Shown in pieces: positions 46,570-55,874 of a stretch of DNA of 64,000 bases (the first letter of the stretch is position 1; every line of letters starts with the position of its first letter). The stretch is from assembly GCA_038141425.1 (NCBI GenBank), contig JAYQIC010000010.1, positions 682,001 to 746,000 of the forward strand. The letters are read 5' to 3'. The position numbers and the translations under genes are program-made. The notes beneath the pieces were generated by a model that saw nothing but the letters and a program-made list of their open reading frames with translations, had not been told where the DNA came from and searched no databases. This DNA comes from UBA7985 sp038141425 (GTDB taxonomy: Bacteria > Pseudomonadota > Alphaproteobacteria > UBA7985).

Positions 46570-46684
46570 AATTCCTTCCTCCGTCGACCGCCGCAGGGGA
46601 CGGGCCCGCAGTCTGCCTGCCGAACAGCGGTGCAGCGCTCCATCGCTTTCTCGACCAGCGCTGCTACTCGCGTTGAAAGCAGAC

Positions 46685-46735
46685 TATGGGCTCAGGCAAT
46701 TATTGCAATGACTAATTTGTAATAACGTATTTGGC
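46685..46735 (-). promoter_or_regulatory. Promoter and operator copy upstream of the aldehyde dehydrogenase
   Basis: The element repeats the 51 bp found before the isomerase operon (44971-45021): TATGGGCTC at one end, GCAATGACTAATTTGTA in the middle. On the minus strand TTGCAA, 16 bases and TAGTCT form the -35/-10 pair. The core GTAATAAC lies at 46719-46726. Confidence 0.6.
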
Positions 46736-46743
46736 GGGCCGGG

Positions 46744-48343
46744 TCAGGCAGCGGCGGCGCGGATCATCGCTGCCGCTTTCTCAGCAATCATGAAGGTCGG
46801 CGCGTTTGTATTGGCCGAGGTGATCCGCGGCATGACTGAGGCGTCCACGACCCGAAGCCCCTCCACCCCGTTCACGCGGAGACTGGGGTCGACAACCGCA
46901 GCTTCGTCGCTGCCCATGCGGCAGGTCCCGACAAGGTGGTAGACCGTGGCCGACATCCGGCGCACAGCGGCGATGATTTCCGCGTCCGTCTGATGCTCGG
47001 CCCCGGGATAATCTCACGTTGCCAGCGTTGGCGAAAAGCCATCTGGTTATAGATTTCCCGAACCATGCGCAGCCCTTCGACCATGACCTTCTGATCCCGG
47101 TCGGTCGACAGATAATTGGTCGTGATCTTCGGATCTGAGAGTGGATTGGTGTCGGTGATCTGAACCGATCCCCGGCTCTCCGGATGGCACTGCCAGAACG
47201 ACGTAGTGAAGCCCGAGTAGCGGTGCAGGGGCATGCCCGGTTTATCGACGGAGAGCGGCATGACAAAGAGTTGCAGGTCGGGATGACCACCCTCTGCATA
47301 CTTGGTGCAGGCTGCTCCACCGACCTGCCCCGCACCGACCGTGAGCGGGCCGCGCTGTCCGATCAGCCACTCGAGCCCCATCTTGGCGAGGCTGAAAGGA
47401 TTGCGGACATGATCGTTCAGGGAAACGCCCGGCTCCGAGAGTTCCACAATCGTGCGCATCTGCAAGTGATCCTGCAGATTCTCACCCACTTCCGGCGCAT
47501 CATGCCGAACGGCTATCCCGTGCTGCCGGAGCAGACCAGCGGGTCCGATCCCGCAAATCTGCAGCAGCTGCGGGGTCTGCACCGAACCACCGCACAGGAT
47601 CACCTCCGCGTCGGCATGGACGGTGTGACTCTGGCCACCTTGCTGATACCGAACGCCTACTGCGCGAGAGCCCTCAAATACAATTTCAGTCACGTGCGCG
47701 CGGGTCTGCATCTCCAGATTGGGCCGCGATAGCGCCGGATGCAGGAAAGCCGTCGCCGCGCTTTCACGCCAGCGTCCGCGCACCGACAACTGGTAGCGGC
47801 CGACGCCATAAGCCGACTCTCCGTTAAAATCCTCATTGGGCGGCAGACCGTAGGCGCGTGCCGCATCCAGCCAGTCATCGCAGGCATCGTTCTGGTTCTT
47901 GAGGTCAGAGACGTGCAGCGGCCCCTGCCCGCCTCGATACTGCGAAGGGGCGCCGTTGTAGGTTTCGATCGACCGGAAATGCGGGAGAACATCCTGAAAC
48001 GACCAACCCTCGGCTCCCAGCGCCTGCCATCGGTCGAAGTCCTGATGCTGTCCCCGGATATAGATCAAGCCGTTGATGGAACTGGATCCGCCTACGACCC
48101 GCCCCCGGGGACAGTCCATCGAGCGGTCGGCGATCCCGTGTCGGGTTCTCCTCGGTAGAGATGCGACACGCGGGAGTCATAGATCGACTTGTAGTAGCCA
48201 ACCGGAAGCTTCAGCCAGAAGCCCCGGTCCGGCCCCCCACATTCGAGCACCAGCACCCGGGCCGCAGGGTCCTCCGTCAAACGCGCAGCGAGGGTTGAAC
48301 CGGCTGTTCCAGACCCAACGATAACGTAGTCGTAGCCTTTCAT
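46744..48343 (-). CDS. GMC-family FAD oxidoreductase, choline-dehydrogenase-like (two frame breaks)
   Basis: A flavoenzyme of about 530 residues. YDYVIVGSGTAGSTLAARL is the FAD-binding Rossmann motif, followed by the GMC signature near RGRVVGGSSSINGLIYIRG. VYHLVGTCRMGSDE carries the catalytic histidine, and ITSANTNAPTFMIAEKAA the second catalytic Asn position. The family oxidises alcohols, including choline and sugar alcohols. Frames change near 48125 and 46998; repair gives GIADRSMDCPRGRVV. The next gene (ALDH) lies 174 bases downstream on the same strand, so an alcohol-to-acid route is plausible. Confidence 0.87.
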
Positions 48344-48453
48344 CAGGCCCTTCTCCTTTGACCAGCGAGCCGTGCTCCCGCCCTGCTTCACGCCTGCAGG
48401 CATGAGAACACAGGCAGGGTTACGAAATCAAACTTTCCACTCGGCCACGGGTT

Positions 48454-48466
48454 TTTTGTAACAAAA
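48454..48466. promoter_or_regulatory. TTTTGTAACAAAA palindrome in the divergent GMC / enolase-family promoter
   Basis: A perfect 13-bp palindrome centred at 48460 in the 238-bp gap between the minus-strand GMC gene and the plus-strand gene at 48582. The gap upstream of the gntR gene has TTTTGTTAC (29361-29369), nearly the same half-site. Confidence 0.5.
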
Positions 48467-48581
48467 TCAACCCGCCTCTTGAATGCCGGGGCTGTTCTGC
48501 GCCCTACTCCGGCGTGTTGGGCGGCTGCACTGTGTGGACCGCCGAGCGGAAACGGCGTTGGGATGGGGGGAGCCGAAGCGG

Positions 48582-49721
48582 ATGATGGACATAAATCGGA
48601 TTCAGGCTTGGGCCTTTCGCAGTCCCACGCCAAGGCCGGTCGCCACGTCCTTCGGCGTCATGCACGATCGCCCCGGGGTCCTCGTGCGTGTGGAAGACGC
48701 AGATGGCGCCTACGGCTGGAAATCTTCGCCAACTGGCCGGCAGCCGGCGCCGAGCACCGGCTTCGGCTACTGGAAATGGATCTGGCACCGCTGGTGCTGG
48801 GAGCACGCTTTGAGCACCCCTCGGCGGTGTTCACGCGGCTTGACCGTGAAACCCGGATCCGGTCGACGCAGTGCGGCGAACCCGGTCCTTTCGCACAGGT
48901 GATCGCGGCGCTGGACACTGCGGTCTGGGACCTTGCGGCGCGACGTGCAGGTCTGGCGCTCCGCCAGTTTATCCGGCCGGGGGCGCCTGACCGGGTGCCA
49001 GCCTACGCCAGTGGGATCACGGCGACGGACGCAGACACTGCGATACCGAGGGCACGCGCCGCCGGGCACCGGCGGTTCAAGGTCAAGGTCGGCTTTGATA
49101 GGGCAAAGGACGTTGAAGCCGCTCACGGCATCTTTGACCAGGCGCAGCCCGGAGAGTCGGTTGCCTGCGACGCCAATCAGGCGTGGACCCTCGACCAATC
49201 ACAGCAGTACCTCGGGTCAGTGGGTGAGCTCCCGTGGCTCTGGCTGGAAGAACCACTGCCCGTGTTTGAAGAGGCAGCGGCATGGCGCGCCCTTGCGCAT
49301 TCGTCCAAGGTTCCACTCGCCGGCGGGGAAAACCTGCTCGGCTATGGCGCCTTCTCAGCAGCAATTCAGGCTGGAGATCTCTCCATCCTGCAGCCTGATG
49401 TCGCCAAGTGGGGCGGCATCACCGGCTGCCTTCGCGTCGCGCAAGAGGCGCTGGCGGCCGGGCGCCGCTACTGCCCGCATTTTTAGGGACGGGTGTCGGT
49501 CTCCGCGCCTCCGCCGAGTTGCTCGCGGCGGTTGGCGGCGATGGCCTGCTCGAGGTCGACTTCAACGAAAACCCCCTGCGTTCGCTGTTTTCGAAGGAGG
49601 AGAGCCCGTTCACGAAGGCAATTGGGACTGCACGTCAGGCGAGGGCCTTGGCGTCGAACACCTGCCAGACGCCCTGCGGGACTTTGAAACCATGGCCTGT
49701 GACCTGCGGGTCGGGCGGTAG
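48582..49721 (+). CDS. Mandelate racemase/muconate-lactonising enzyme superfamily protein (three frame breaks)
   Basis: A dehydratase-type enolase-superfamily protein of about 380 residues. The N-terminal cap begins DINRIQAWAFRSPTPRPV. FKVKVGFDRAKD carries the catalytic KxK, CDANQAW and LWLEEPLPVF carry the first two metal ligands, and PLAGGENLLGY the third. DVAKWGGITGC and CPHFLGTGVGLRAS carry the conserved Asp/His region. Frames change near 48716, 49486 and 49597. The usual reaction is dehydration or racemisation of a sugar acid or amino acid; which one cannot be assigned. It is divergent from the GMC gene and convergent with the Rieske gene. Confidence 0.83.
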
Positions 49722-49788
49722 CAGGCTCAGGCCGCGCCAATGGTCGTTGACCGGGGTCCTGCAGCCTTCATTGCCGGAGTGCGCTGTC

Positions 49789-50103
49789 TCAGTTTTCCAG
49801 CGTTACGAAAACGCGGCCGTCTCGGACCTGCACCGGATAGGTTTTCAGGTGCTCGTAGACCGGCGCAGCCAGCGCCTTACCCGTGCGTACATCGAAACGG
49901 CCGTTGTGCTTGGGGCATTCGATGACGTGGTCCATCACGAGGCCGTCGCACAGATGCACCTGCTCGTGGCTGCAGTGTCCGTCCATGCAGTAGATGTCGT
50001 CCCCCATCATTCGAATGATGACGTAGGTGCGGTCATTATGATCAAAGCGCAGCACATCTTCTTCGTCGATCTCGTCGACCGCACAGGCATCAACTTCCGA
50101 CAT
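49789..50103 (-). CDS. Rieske [2Fe-2S] ferredoxin, MocE-like
   Basis: A 104-residue soluble ferredoxin. The Rieske cluster motif is CSH (C44, H46) and CPKH (C63, H66) with the usual spacing, inside IYCMDGHCSHEQVHLCDG and VIECPKHNGRFD. Such small Rieske proteins donate electrons to oxygenases. The start lies inside the end of the desaturase-like gene (14-bp overlap), so they are translated together. The pair recalls MocD/MocE of the rhizopine O-demethylation system. No ferredoxin reductase was found in the window. Confidence 0.85.
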   Translation of the reverse strand: MSEVDACAVDEIDEEDVLRFDHNDRTYVIIRMMGDDIYCMDGHCSHEQVHLCDGLVMDHVIECPKHNGRFDVRTGKALAAPVYEHLKTYPVQVRDGRVFVTLEN

Positions 50104-51205
50104 TTACTGTTTCTCCATTCCTGTTTTGATCGGGCGTCAAAATCGGTTGACCCGCACCGGCCGGCAATTCCTGAACGATGAAGTAGCTCGGGTCAGCCAG
50201 CTGCCTGAAAAACGTTGGGATGATGTCTCGCCAAGCCGCAAACAAACTTGGCGAAGGTGCCGGCAGATCGTGCTTTATCGCCTCGTGCAGCCTTGGCAGC
50301 GCGTAGAACGGCACCATGGGGAACATGTGGTGTTCGATATGGTAGTTCATGTTCATGTAAACGAAGCGCAGCACCGGGTTCATGATCACGGTGCGTGAGT
50401 TGAGCCGGTGGTCCAGAACGTCTTCATCAAGCCCAGCGTGCTGCGGCAGACCCATCAGCAACAACAGCCAGATCCCGTAAGCGCGGGGCAGCCCAATGAG
50501 CAGCAGCGGCAACCAGGACCATGTCACGATGGCCCACGCCACAGCCGCCAGATAAATCGCCACGTGCACCCGGGCGGTCAACACGGCGCGTGCCTGCTCG
50601 GGCTCGGGCACGTACTGGCGCTCATCCGCCGACAAATGCCCCAAGGCATTCCGCACCAGCGCAAACAGGCTTTGCGGCAACGCCACGATCCCGAACACGT
50701 TCAGCGCCATGATGATCATCTGAGGCGGGCGCATGCCGGTGATCTCAGGATCCCGGCCAACGATGATCGTGTCGGTGTGATGCCGGGCATGCGACCAGCG
50801 CCAGACCACCGAATTGCGCATGATCATGAAGCTGGAAATCTCATACACCACAGTGTTCATCCAGCGGCTGCGGAAGGCCGTGCCGTGGCCGCATTCGTGC
50901 CAGCGCGAGTCCGAACCGGTGCCGTACAGCACACCGTAGACCAGCAGGACTGGCAGCGCCCACCAGGTCCCCCACAGGGCGATTGCCCCGGCGCCGGTCA
51001 GCACCAGCAAGGCAAGCCAGAGACCAACGTTGCGCAGTGCGGGTCCGTCGCTGCGTTTCATCAGTTGCTTCAGCAGTTTGCGGTCGATCGGGGTCTTGTA
51101 CCATTCCGCACTGGCCAGACCGGCCGTGGTTGCCCGATCATTCTCCACCCCGGTCAGGCTGTAATCCCGACCACCGCCTATCGTTATCACGCTCAACAAA
51201 CCCAT
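50090..51205 (-). CDS. Membrane di-iron oxygenase/desaturase, MocD-like
   Basis: A 371-residue membrane protein with the three histidine boxes of the fatty-acid desaturase/hydroxylase superfamily: HECGH (103-107), HARHH (139-143) and HIEHH (289-293). Hydrophobic segments lie at about 60-95 and 215-255. Although called desaturases, MocD-type relatives act with a Rieske ferredoxin as oxygenases in the degradation of methylated inositol derivatives. The neighbours (glycosidase, LacI regulator, PanB-like protein) suggest a sugar rather than a fatty acid substrate. The start ATG at 51205 directly follows the PanB-like gene (9-bp gap). Confidence 0.83.
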   Translation of the reverse strand: MGLLSVITIGGGRDYSLTGVENDRATTAGLASAEWYKTPIDRKLLKQLMKRSDGPALRNVGLWLALLVLTGAGAIALWGTWWALPVLLVYGVLYGTGSDSRWHECGHGTAFRSRWMNTVVYEISSFMIMRNSVVWRWSHARHHTDTIIVGRDPEITGMRPPQMIIMALNVFGIVALPQSLFALVRNALGHLSADERQYVPEPEQARAVLTARVHVAIYLAAVAWAIVTWSWLPLLLIGLPRAYGIWLLLLMGLPQHAGLDEDVLDHRLNSRTVIMNPVLRFVYMNMNYHIEHHMFPMVPFYALPRLHEAIKHDLPAPSPSLFAAWRDIIPTFFRQLADPSYFIVQELPAGAGQPILTPDQNRNGETVNVGS

Positions 51206-51214
51206 GGGGCCAGC

Positions 51215-51997
51215 CTATTCCTCAATTAGCGCTTCGAACTTTGCCAGTTCGTCGGGCGTCACTGAAACAAGCTCACCGGCCACGGGAAAGGAACCATTTG
51301 TCACGTCTCTCGCAAACTCGCGAAAGGCGTCGGTTCGCTCCTGCTGCAACTCGGCATAGCGGCTGCCAAGATCCCGGTAGCGGCGCGCGTGTCGCGGCAC
51401 ATGACCCTCGGTTTCGCCAAGGACATCGATGGCGAAGAGGTACTGCACGTCACAGCCTCCGCCCGACCCCATAGAGATAACACTCAGCGGTGTCATGGCA
51501 CTGATCCGCGATGCGATCGGCTCGGGCACCACCTCCATCTCTACGGCAAAGGCACCGGCATTCTCATAGCGGCGCACGTCTTCTAGCACCCGAAAGGCCT
51601 CTTCAGCGGTTTTGCCAACGGACCGAAACCCGGTCCAGCGGGCCTTTTGCGGGATCAGACCGACGTGACCAATCACCGGAATTGCCTCCCGCGACATCGC
51701 TTCGATAATATCAAACCCCGCCGGGCAATAGATGCTGTCCGCCCCGGCTTCCAGCGCGTCAAAGGCTTCGCGTTTGGCCTGATCCGCATTGATCGGACCG
51801 CCGTATTTCAGACCGAAGGTGAAGTGCGTCTGCGGCGCTGCGGCCCGATAGGCGGCGCGATTGGCCAGATTGCCTGAGACTATCATGTCGATGCCAGCCG
51901 CTTCGGCGGCCTGAGCCTGCTCCACCGAAGCAACGTTGAGTTCGACTAACTGCCGCTGCCCCTTCAGTTCGATGATGTCACGGACTTCAAGCTTCAT
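51215..51997 (-). CDS. Ketopantoate hydroxymethyltransferase (PanB)-like protein
   Basis: A 260-residue TIM-barrel protein. DIIELKGQRQLVELNVASVEQA, IDMIVSGNLANRAAY, VIGHVGLIPQKARWTGFRSVGKTAEEA, FAVEMEVVPEPIASRIS and VISMGSGGGCDVQYLFAIDVLG follow the PanB/PEP-mutase-like fold, including HVGL and the EMEVVPE segment. It lacks an obvious second pantothenate gene nearby and is translated from within the LacI gene end (11-bp overlap). A pathway-specific aldol or hydroxymethyl-transfer role is more likely than pantothenate synthesis, but the reaction is unknown. Confidence 0.72.
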   Translation of the reverse strand: MKLEVRDIIELKGQRQLVELNVASVEQAQAAEAAGIDMIVSGNLANRAAYRAAAPQTHFTFGLKYGGPINADQAKREAFDALEAGADSIYCPAGFDIIEAMSREAIPVIGHVGLIPQKARWTGFRSVGKTAEEAFRVLEDVRRYENAGAFAVEMEVVPEPIASRISAMTPLSVISMGSGGGCDVQYLFAIDVLGETEGHVPRHARRYRDLGSRYAELQQERTDAFREFARDVTNGSFPVAGELVSVTPDELAKFEALIEE

Positions 51998-53033
51998 CGC
52001 CGTTCTTCCGGCTGTAGGGCATGTCGGTGCCGCGAACGATCAGTTCCGCCTTGACCTTCTGCTGCTGCGGCTCAGCAATGCCAGAGAGCATCGACAGCAT
52101 CATTTGCCCCATGCGCATGCCCATGCCGTCCAGATCCTGTCGGAATGTCGTCAGTCCCGGATCCACGTAGGCCGCCAGCGGCATATCGTCGGAACCAATA
52201 ACGGCGATGTCTTTACCGACATGAATGTTGAACCGGCGGAGTGCCTCGATCGCCGACAGGGCGATCATATCGTTTGAACAGTATAGGGCTGTTGGCATCT
52301 GCCCGAGCGAAAGCAACTCGCGCGCAGCGTCACCGCCGGTTTTCCGGGACAGGTAACATTCGACTTCCAGCGCGGGATCGTGGGGGATGCCGTGGTCGGC
52401 CAAAGCCTGCCGGTACCCCTGCTGCGCATGGTGGGAGTAGGTATAGCGCAACGGGGTCACGAGATGGGCGATGCGCCGATGCCCCAGCTGGATAAGTCGT
52501 TCGGTCGCACGATAGCCGATGTCGACATGGTCCACGTCCACCCAGCTGTGCTCGTCTTTGAGCGTCCGGCCGACCGTGACGAAGGGAAACTTGCGGTCTT
52601 CAAGGAACTCGATGCGCTCGTCCTGAGGCCGGGTCCGGCCGAACAGGATACCGTCACAACGGTTGCTTTCCACGGCGTCCTGGATCGTTTCGATTTCTTT
52701 CTCGTAGTCGCGGGCCATGACAATCTGAAGATCATAGCCCTGCGCCCTCAGGACCAGCTCGACCCCGTCCAGCAGCGAAAGAAAGAACGGATCGACGAAT
52801 TTGGTCCAAGGCTTTGACACCATGAACGTAATGTTGCGGGTCTGCTTGGAACGGAGATTTGCAGCAGCGTAGCTGGCCTTGTAGCCCAGCTGCACGGCCG
52901 TCTGTTCAACACGCTCCCGGGTCGACGGGTTAACATCGTTGTATCCGTTGAGCGCCCGGCTGACGGTCGAGACCGACAAACCGAGGTGGGAAGCAACCTC
53001 ACGAATACCAACTTTCTTAACCGACTGGTTCAC
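51987..53033 (-). CDS. LacI-family transcriptional regulator
   Basis: A 348-residue regulator. The N-terminal LacI HTH (KVGIREVASHLGLSVSTVSRALNGY) with hinge (YAAANLRSKQTRNITFMV) is followed by a periplasmic-binding-protein-like effector domain (TALYCSNDMIALSAIEAL, IAVIGSDDMPLAAYVDP). The GTG start overlaps the GH13 stop (GTGA). Two CAAAAACGTTTTTG-type palindromes in the adjacent divergent promoter region are its likely operators, so it should control both this operon and the FrcBCA-like operon. It probably represses when no glycoside is present. Confidence 0.9.
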   Translation of the reverse strand: MNQSVKKVGIREVASHLGLSVSTVSRALNGYNDVNPSTRERVEQTAVQLGYKASYAAANLRSKQTRNITFMVSKPWTKFVDPFFLSLLDGVELVLRAQGYDLQIVMARDYEKEIETIQDAVESNRCDGILFGRTRPQDERIEFLEDRKFPFVTVGRTLKDEHSWVDVDHVDIGYRATERLIQLGHRRIAHLVTPLRYTYSHHAQQGYRQALADHGIPHDPALEVECYLSRKTGGDAARELLSLGQMPTALYCSNDMIALSAIEALRRFNIHVGKDIAVIGSDDMPLAAYVDPGLTTFRQDLDGMGMRMGQMMLSMLSGIAEPQQQKVKAELIVRGTDMPYSRKNGDEA

Positions 53034-54604
53034 GCCTTGACCTCCGCGATGACAAAGCCGCCCGCTGGCAGCTGACCTTGGTCGAGTTCGCCCGCGAGGA
53101 CTGCCTCAATTCCATCGATCTTAAGTCTTTGCGATGATCCGGCAAAGTTGAATGCGCAAATCAGCGTGACATCGGCGTGGGTTCGCTGGAACACCAGCCA
53201 GTCTTTTTCAACTTCGAGCACGTCGAAGTCACCCAGACGCAAGGCCGGGGTCCGCTTCCGGAGCGCCAGCAGGGACCGGCAACCCGCCAGCAGCGAGTTT
53301 GGATCGTTCGACTGCGACGCAACCGACAAGCCTGCGTGTGCCGGGTCTGCCGGCAACCAGGTCGTCGCTCCCTCGCTGAATCCCAGCCCCTCTTCATTGG
53401 TCCAGGGAAATGGAGTGCGCGCCCCGTCCCTGCCGCGATCGAAGGGCCAGAAACGGATGCCTTCAGGGTCGCGCCGATGTTCTCGTGGAACCACGGCATG
53501 GGGCAGCCCCAGCTCCTCTCCCTGAAACAGGATCACGGTCCCCTGCAAACTCAGCAAAAGCGCATGGAGCTGGGTGATCCGGCGGGGTTCATTCTCGACC
53601 CCCCATCGCGTCGCAACCCGCGCAACGTCATGGTTCGAGAGCGCCCAGGTCGGCCAGCTGTCTGTTTCACTGGCTTGGGTCGTCGCGGCGGCGATGTGCC
53701 GACCGTCCAGTTCCGGCGCAAATAACTCAAAGCTATAGGCCGTATGCAGGCGACCGGGCTTTGTGTACTCGACCATGCGCTGGACCTGCCAGTCACAGGA
53801 TATCTCGGCCAGCAGCAGCTTATCGCCGGCCAACCGCCTCATGTCCTCGAGAAACGGCAGGGTTTCCGGACGGGAACGGTCATAAAGGCGTTGCTGCAGG
53901 TAGTATGGATTGGAGGGGAGATCACCGCCGCGCTCGGCGGGAGGATTATCGCGAAGTTCGGGGTCGTGGGTGTAGAAGTTAGCAACGTCCAGCCGCAGAC
54001 CATCGATCCCCCGATCCAACCAGAACTTCATGGTGTATCGAGGATCTCGGCCTGCAGTTCCTTGTTGTGCAGGTTCAGATCGGGCTGCTCGACCAGAAAG
54101 TTATGCAAGTAGTACTGGCGGCGCTGCGGGCACCACTCCCACGCGATACCGCCGAAACGAGCCAACCAGTTGTTGGGGGCGGTGCCGTCCTCCTTCGCGT
54201 CTGCCCAGACATACCAGTCGGCTTTCGGGTTATCGTGGGAGGACCGACTCTCCATGAACCAGGGGTGTTCGTTTGAGCTATGGGAATAGACCTGATCAAT
54301 AATGACTTTCAGGCCCAATTCGTGACTGCGCGCGATGACAGCGTCGAAATCAGCCAGTGAACCATAGCGTGGGTCTACGGCGCGGTAGTCAGAAACGTCG
54401 TACCCCGAGTCATGCATGGGAGAGGGCGAAAACGGTGTGATCCAGATTGCATCAACACCAAGATCAGCCAGATAGGGCAAACGGCGGAGCAACCCGGGGA
54501 GATCACCCTCCCCGTCTCCATCCGAGTCCTGAAAAACTACGAAGATAGACCTCGTAGATGCAGGCCCCGCGCCACCACTCCGTCATCTCCTGATCGCCGT
54601 CCAC
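53030..54604 (-). CDS. GH13 alpha-glucosidase (two frame breaks)
   Basis: A glycosidase of about 525 residues. GVDAIWITPFSPSPMHDSGYDVSDY, GLKVIIDQVYSHSSNEHPWF, GLRLDVANFY (nucleophile Asp), KLLLAEISCDW (acid/base Glu) and ALSNHDVARVATRW (third Asp) follow the GH13 order. It is most like MalL/oligo-1,6-glucosidase. No signal peptide is visible; it is probably cytosolic. Frames change near 54532 (extra T, restoring FQDSDGDGEGDLPGL) and 54035 (between ILDTP and MKFWLDRGIDG). GTG at 54604 has AAGGTAG upstream; ATG at 54586 is the alternative. Confidence 0.88.
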
Positions 54605-54636
54605 TCGCGCTACCTTTTAGTCAGTTACGTAATATA

Positions 54637-54650
54637 CAAAAACGTTTTTG
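54637..54650. promoter_or_regulatory. LacI-type operator 1
   Basis: CAAAAACGTTTTTG is a perfect 14-bp palindrome with the central CG of LacI-family operators. It lies 33 bases upstream of the GH13 gene start and overlaps its likely promoter. Confidence 0.75.
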
Positions 54651-54783
54651 AAATTTAATCAAGAAGGGACCGAAAAATATCGAAAATACGCGGGCAATTG
54701 TGGGGCAGACGACGCTTTCTCAGCCTGAATCGTCGATTTTTGTTGACGATTTCCGCGTTTTATGAGGAGTTTTGAAATTGAAA

Positions 54784-54798
54784 CCAAAACGTTTTTGG
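54784..54798. promoter_or_regulatory. LacI-type operator 2
   Basis: CCAAAACGTTTTTGG has the same central ACGT core as operator 1, with one A fewer on the left arm, and is extended by AAA/TTT outside. It lies 63 bases upstream of the binding-protein start at 54862. The missing A may itself be an indel. Confidence 0.7.
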
Positions 54799-54804
54799 TT
54801 TTCA

Positions 54805-54840
54805 GGTCTCCTAGACCAAAAATTGAACAGGTTCGCCTGT
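54805..54840 (+). promoter_or_regulatory. Two small hairpins in the leader of the FrcB-like gene
   Basis: GGTCT-CCT-AGACC (54805-54817) and ACAGG-TTCG-CCTGT (54827-54840, a stable UUCG tetraloop) precede the ribosome-binding site GAGAGG. They may stabilise the 5' end of the transporter mRNA. Confidence 0.4.
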
Positions 54841-54861
54841 AACGTGGTGAGAGAGGTTACA

Positions 54862-55853
54862 ATGAAAAAGTTTATGTTAAGCCTTGTGGCTGGCGTTTCC
54901 GGCTTGGCCCTTCTGGCAGCTCCTGCATGAGTGCTCAGGAAGCAGGCTGGTGCTCCGACAAGACAATTCGCGTGTTCTCCGGCGGCCCCGCTGGTGGCGC
55001 CTTTAACTCGATTATCGACCGCGGCGCCCTTCAGGCAGCGGAAGATACGGGTGCCAACGTGCAGCTGATTTACTCCGAGTGGGATTTCGACAAGATGGTC
55101 ACCCAGCTGCGTGAAGCCATCAGCCAGCGCCCGGACGGCATTGCCATGATGGGTCACCCCGGCAATGACGCAATCATGCCACTGGCGGCAGAAGCTGCTG
55201 CTGCGGGCATTCCGATCATGTACATGAACGTTGACGTTCCAGAAGTACGCGCAGCCTTCGGTTCCGGTTACGTAGGGGCAACCCTGTACTCCCAAGGTCG
55301 GAACCTCGGCGAAGAAACCCTGCGTCTAGCAGGTGACCGTCTGCAGCCCGGCGACAAGGCCATCGTGATGAGCCGCTGGGAGAGTGAAACCCGGGCCCAG
55401 CGTGAGCTTGGCCTCGTGCACGTGCTCGAAGAAGCCGGCATGGAAGTCATCAAGCTGCAGGAAGCTGAGGGCGCTTCGGCGGACCAGATGCTGCAGCTGC
55501 CAGTTCTGACGTCGACCGTTCTGTCGAACCCGGAAACTAAGCTGATCGGTTACCCCGGTGGTCCATGGCTCGCGACTGCACCCGTCTTCATGGATGCAAT
55601 CGGCAAGGGCCCAGACGACATCATCGGTGTTGGCTTTGACCTTGGTCAGGGCGTGATGCGCGCTCTCGAAGGTGGCTACGCTCTTGTTACTGCCGACCAG
55701 CAGCCGTACCAGCAAGGCTACCTCCCGGTCCTGTCGCTGTGTCAGCAGCTGGTCTACAATCTCGGACCGCTGGTTGTTGATACCGGCGCCGGCTTTGTAA
55801 CCCAGGACAACTATCAGGATGTGATCGCTCTGGCAGAGCAAGGCATCCGCTAA
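54862..55853 (+). CDS. Sugar ABC transporter substrate-binding protein, FrcB/RbsB-like (frame broken near 54928)
   Basis: A periplasmic protein of about 330 residues. It starts KKFMLSLVAGVSGLALLAAPA, a signal peptide, then a one-base loss after GCTCCTGCA breaks the frame. The mature protein shows IRVFSGGPAGGAFNSIIDRG, LIYSEWDFDKMVTQLREAISQRPDGI, IPIMYMNVDVPEVRAAFGSGYVG and GVGFDLGQGVMRALEGGYALVTADQQPYQQGYLP, all of the type I (ribose/fructose) binding-protein fold. GAGAGG lies seven bases before the ATG. It should bind the monosaccharide or short glycoside for the FrcA/FrcC-like subunits. Confidence 0.88.
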
Positions 55854-55874
55854 TAGTCTCCTGGGACATCGAAA

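Noticed and set aside
51215..51997. PanB-like gene as the pantothenate-biosynthesis panB
   Set aside because: There is no panC or panD nearby, it starts inside a LacI regulator gene and is co-transcribed with an oxygenase. A catabolic paralogue is more likely, although this remains open.
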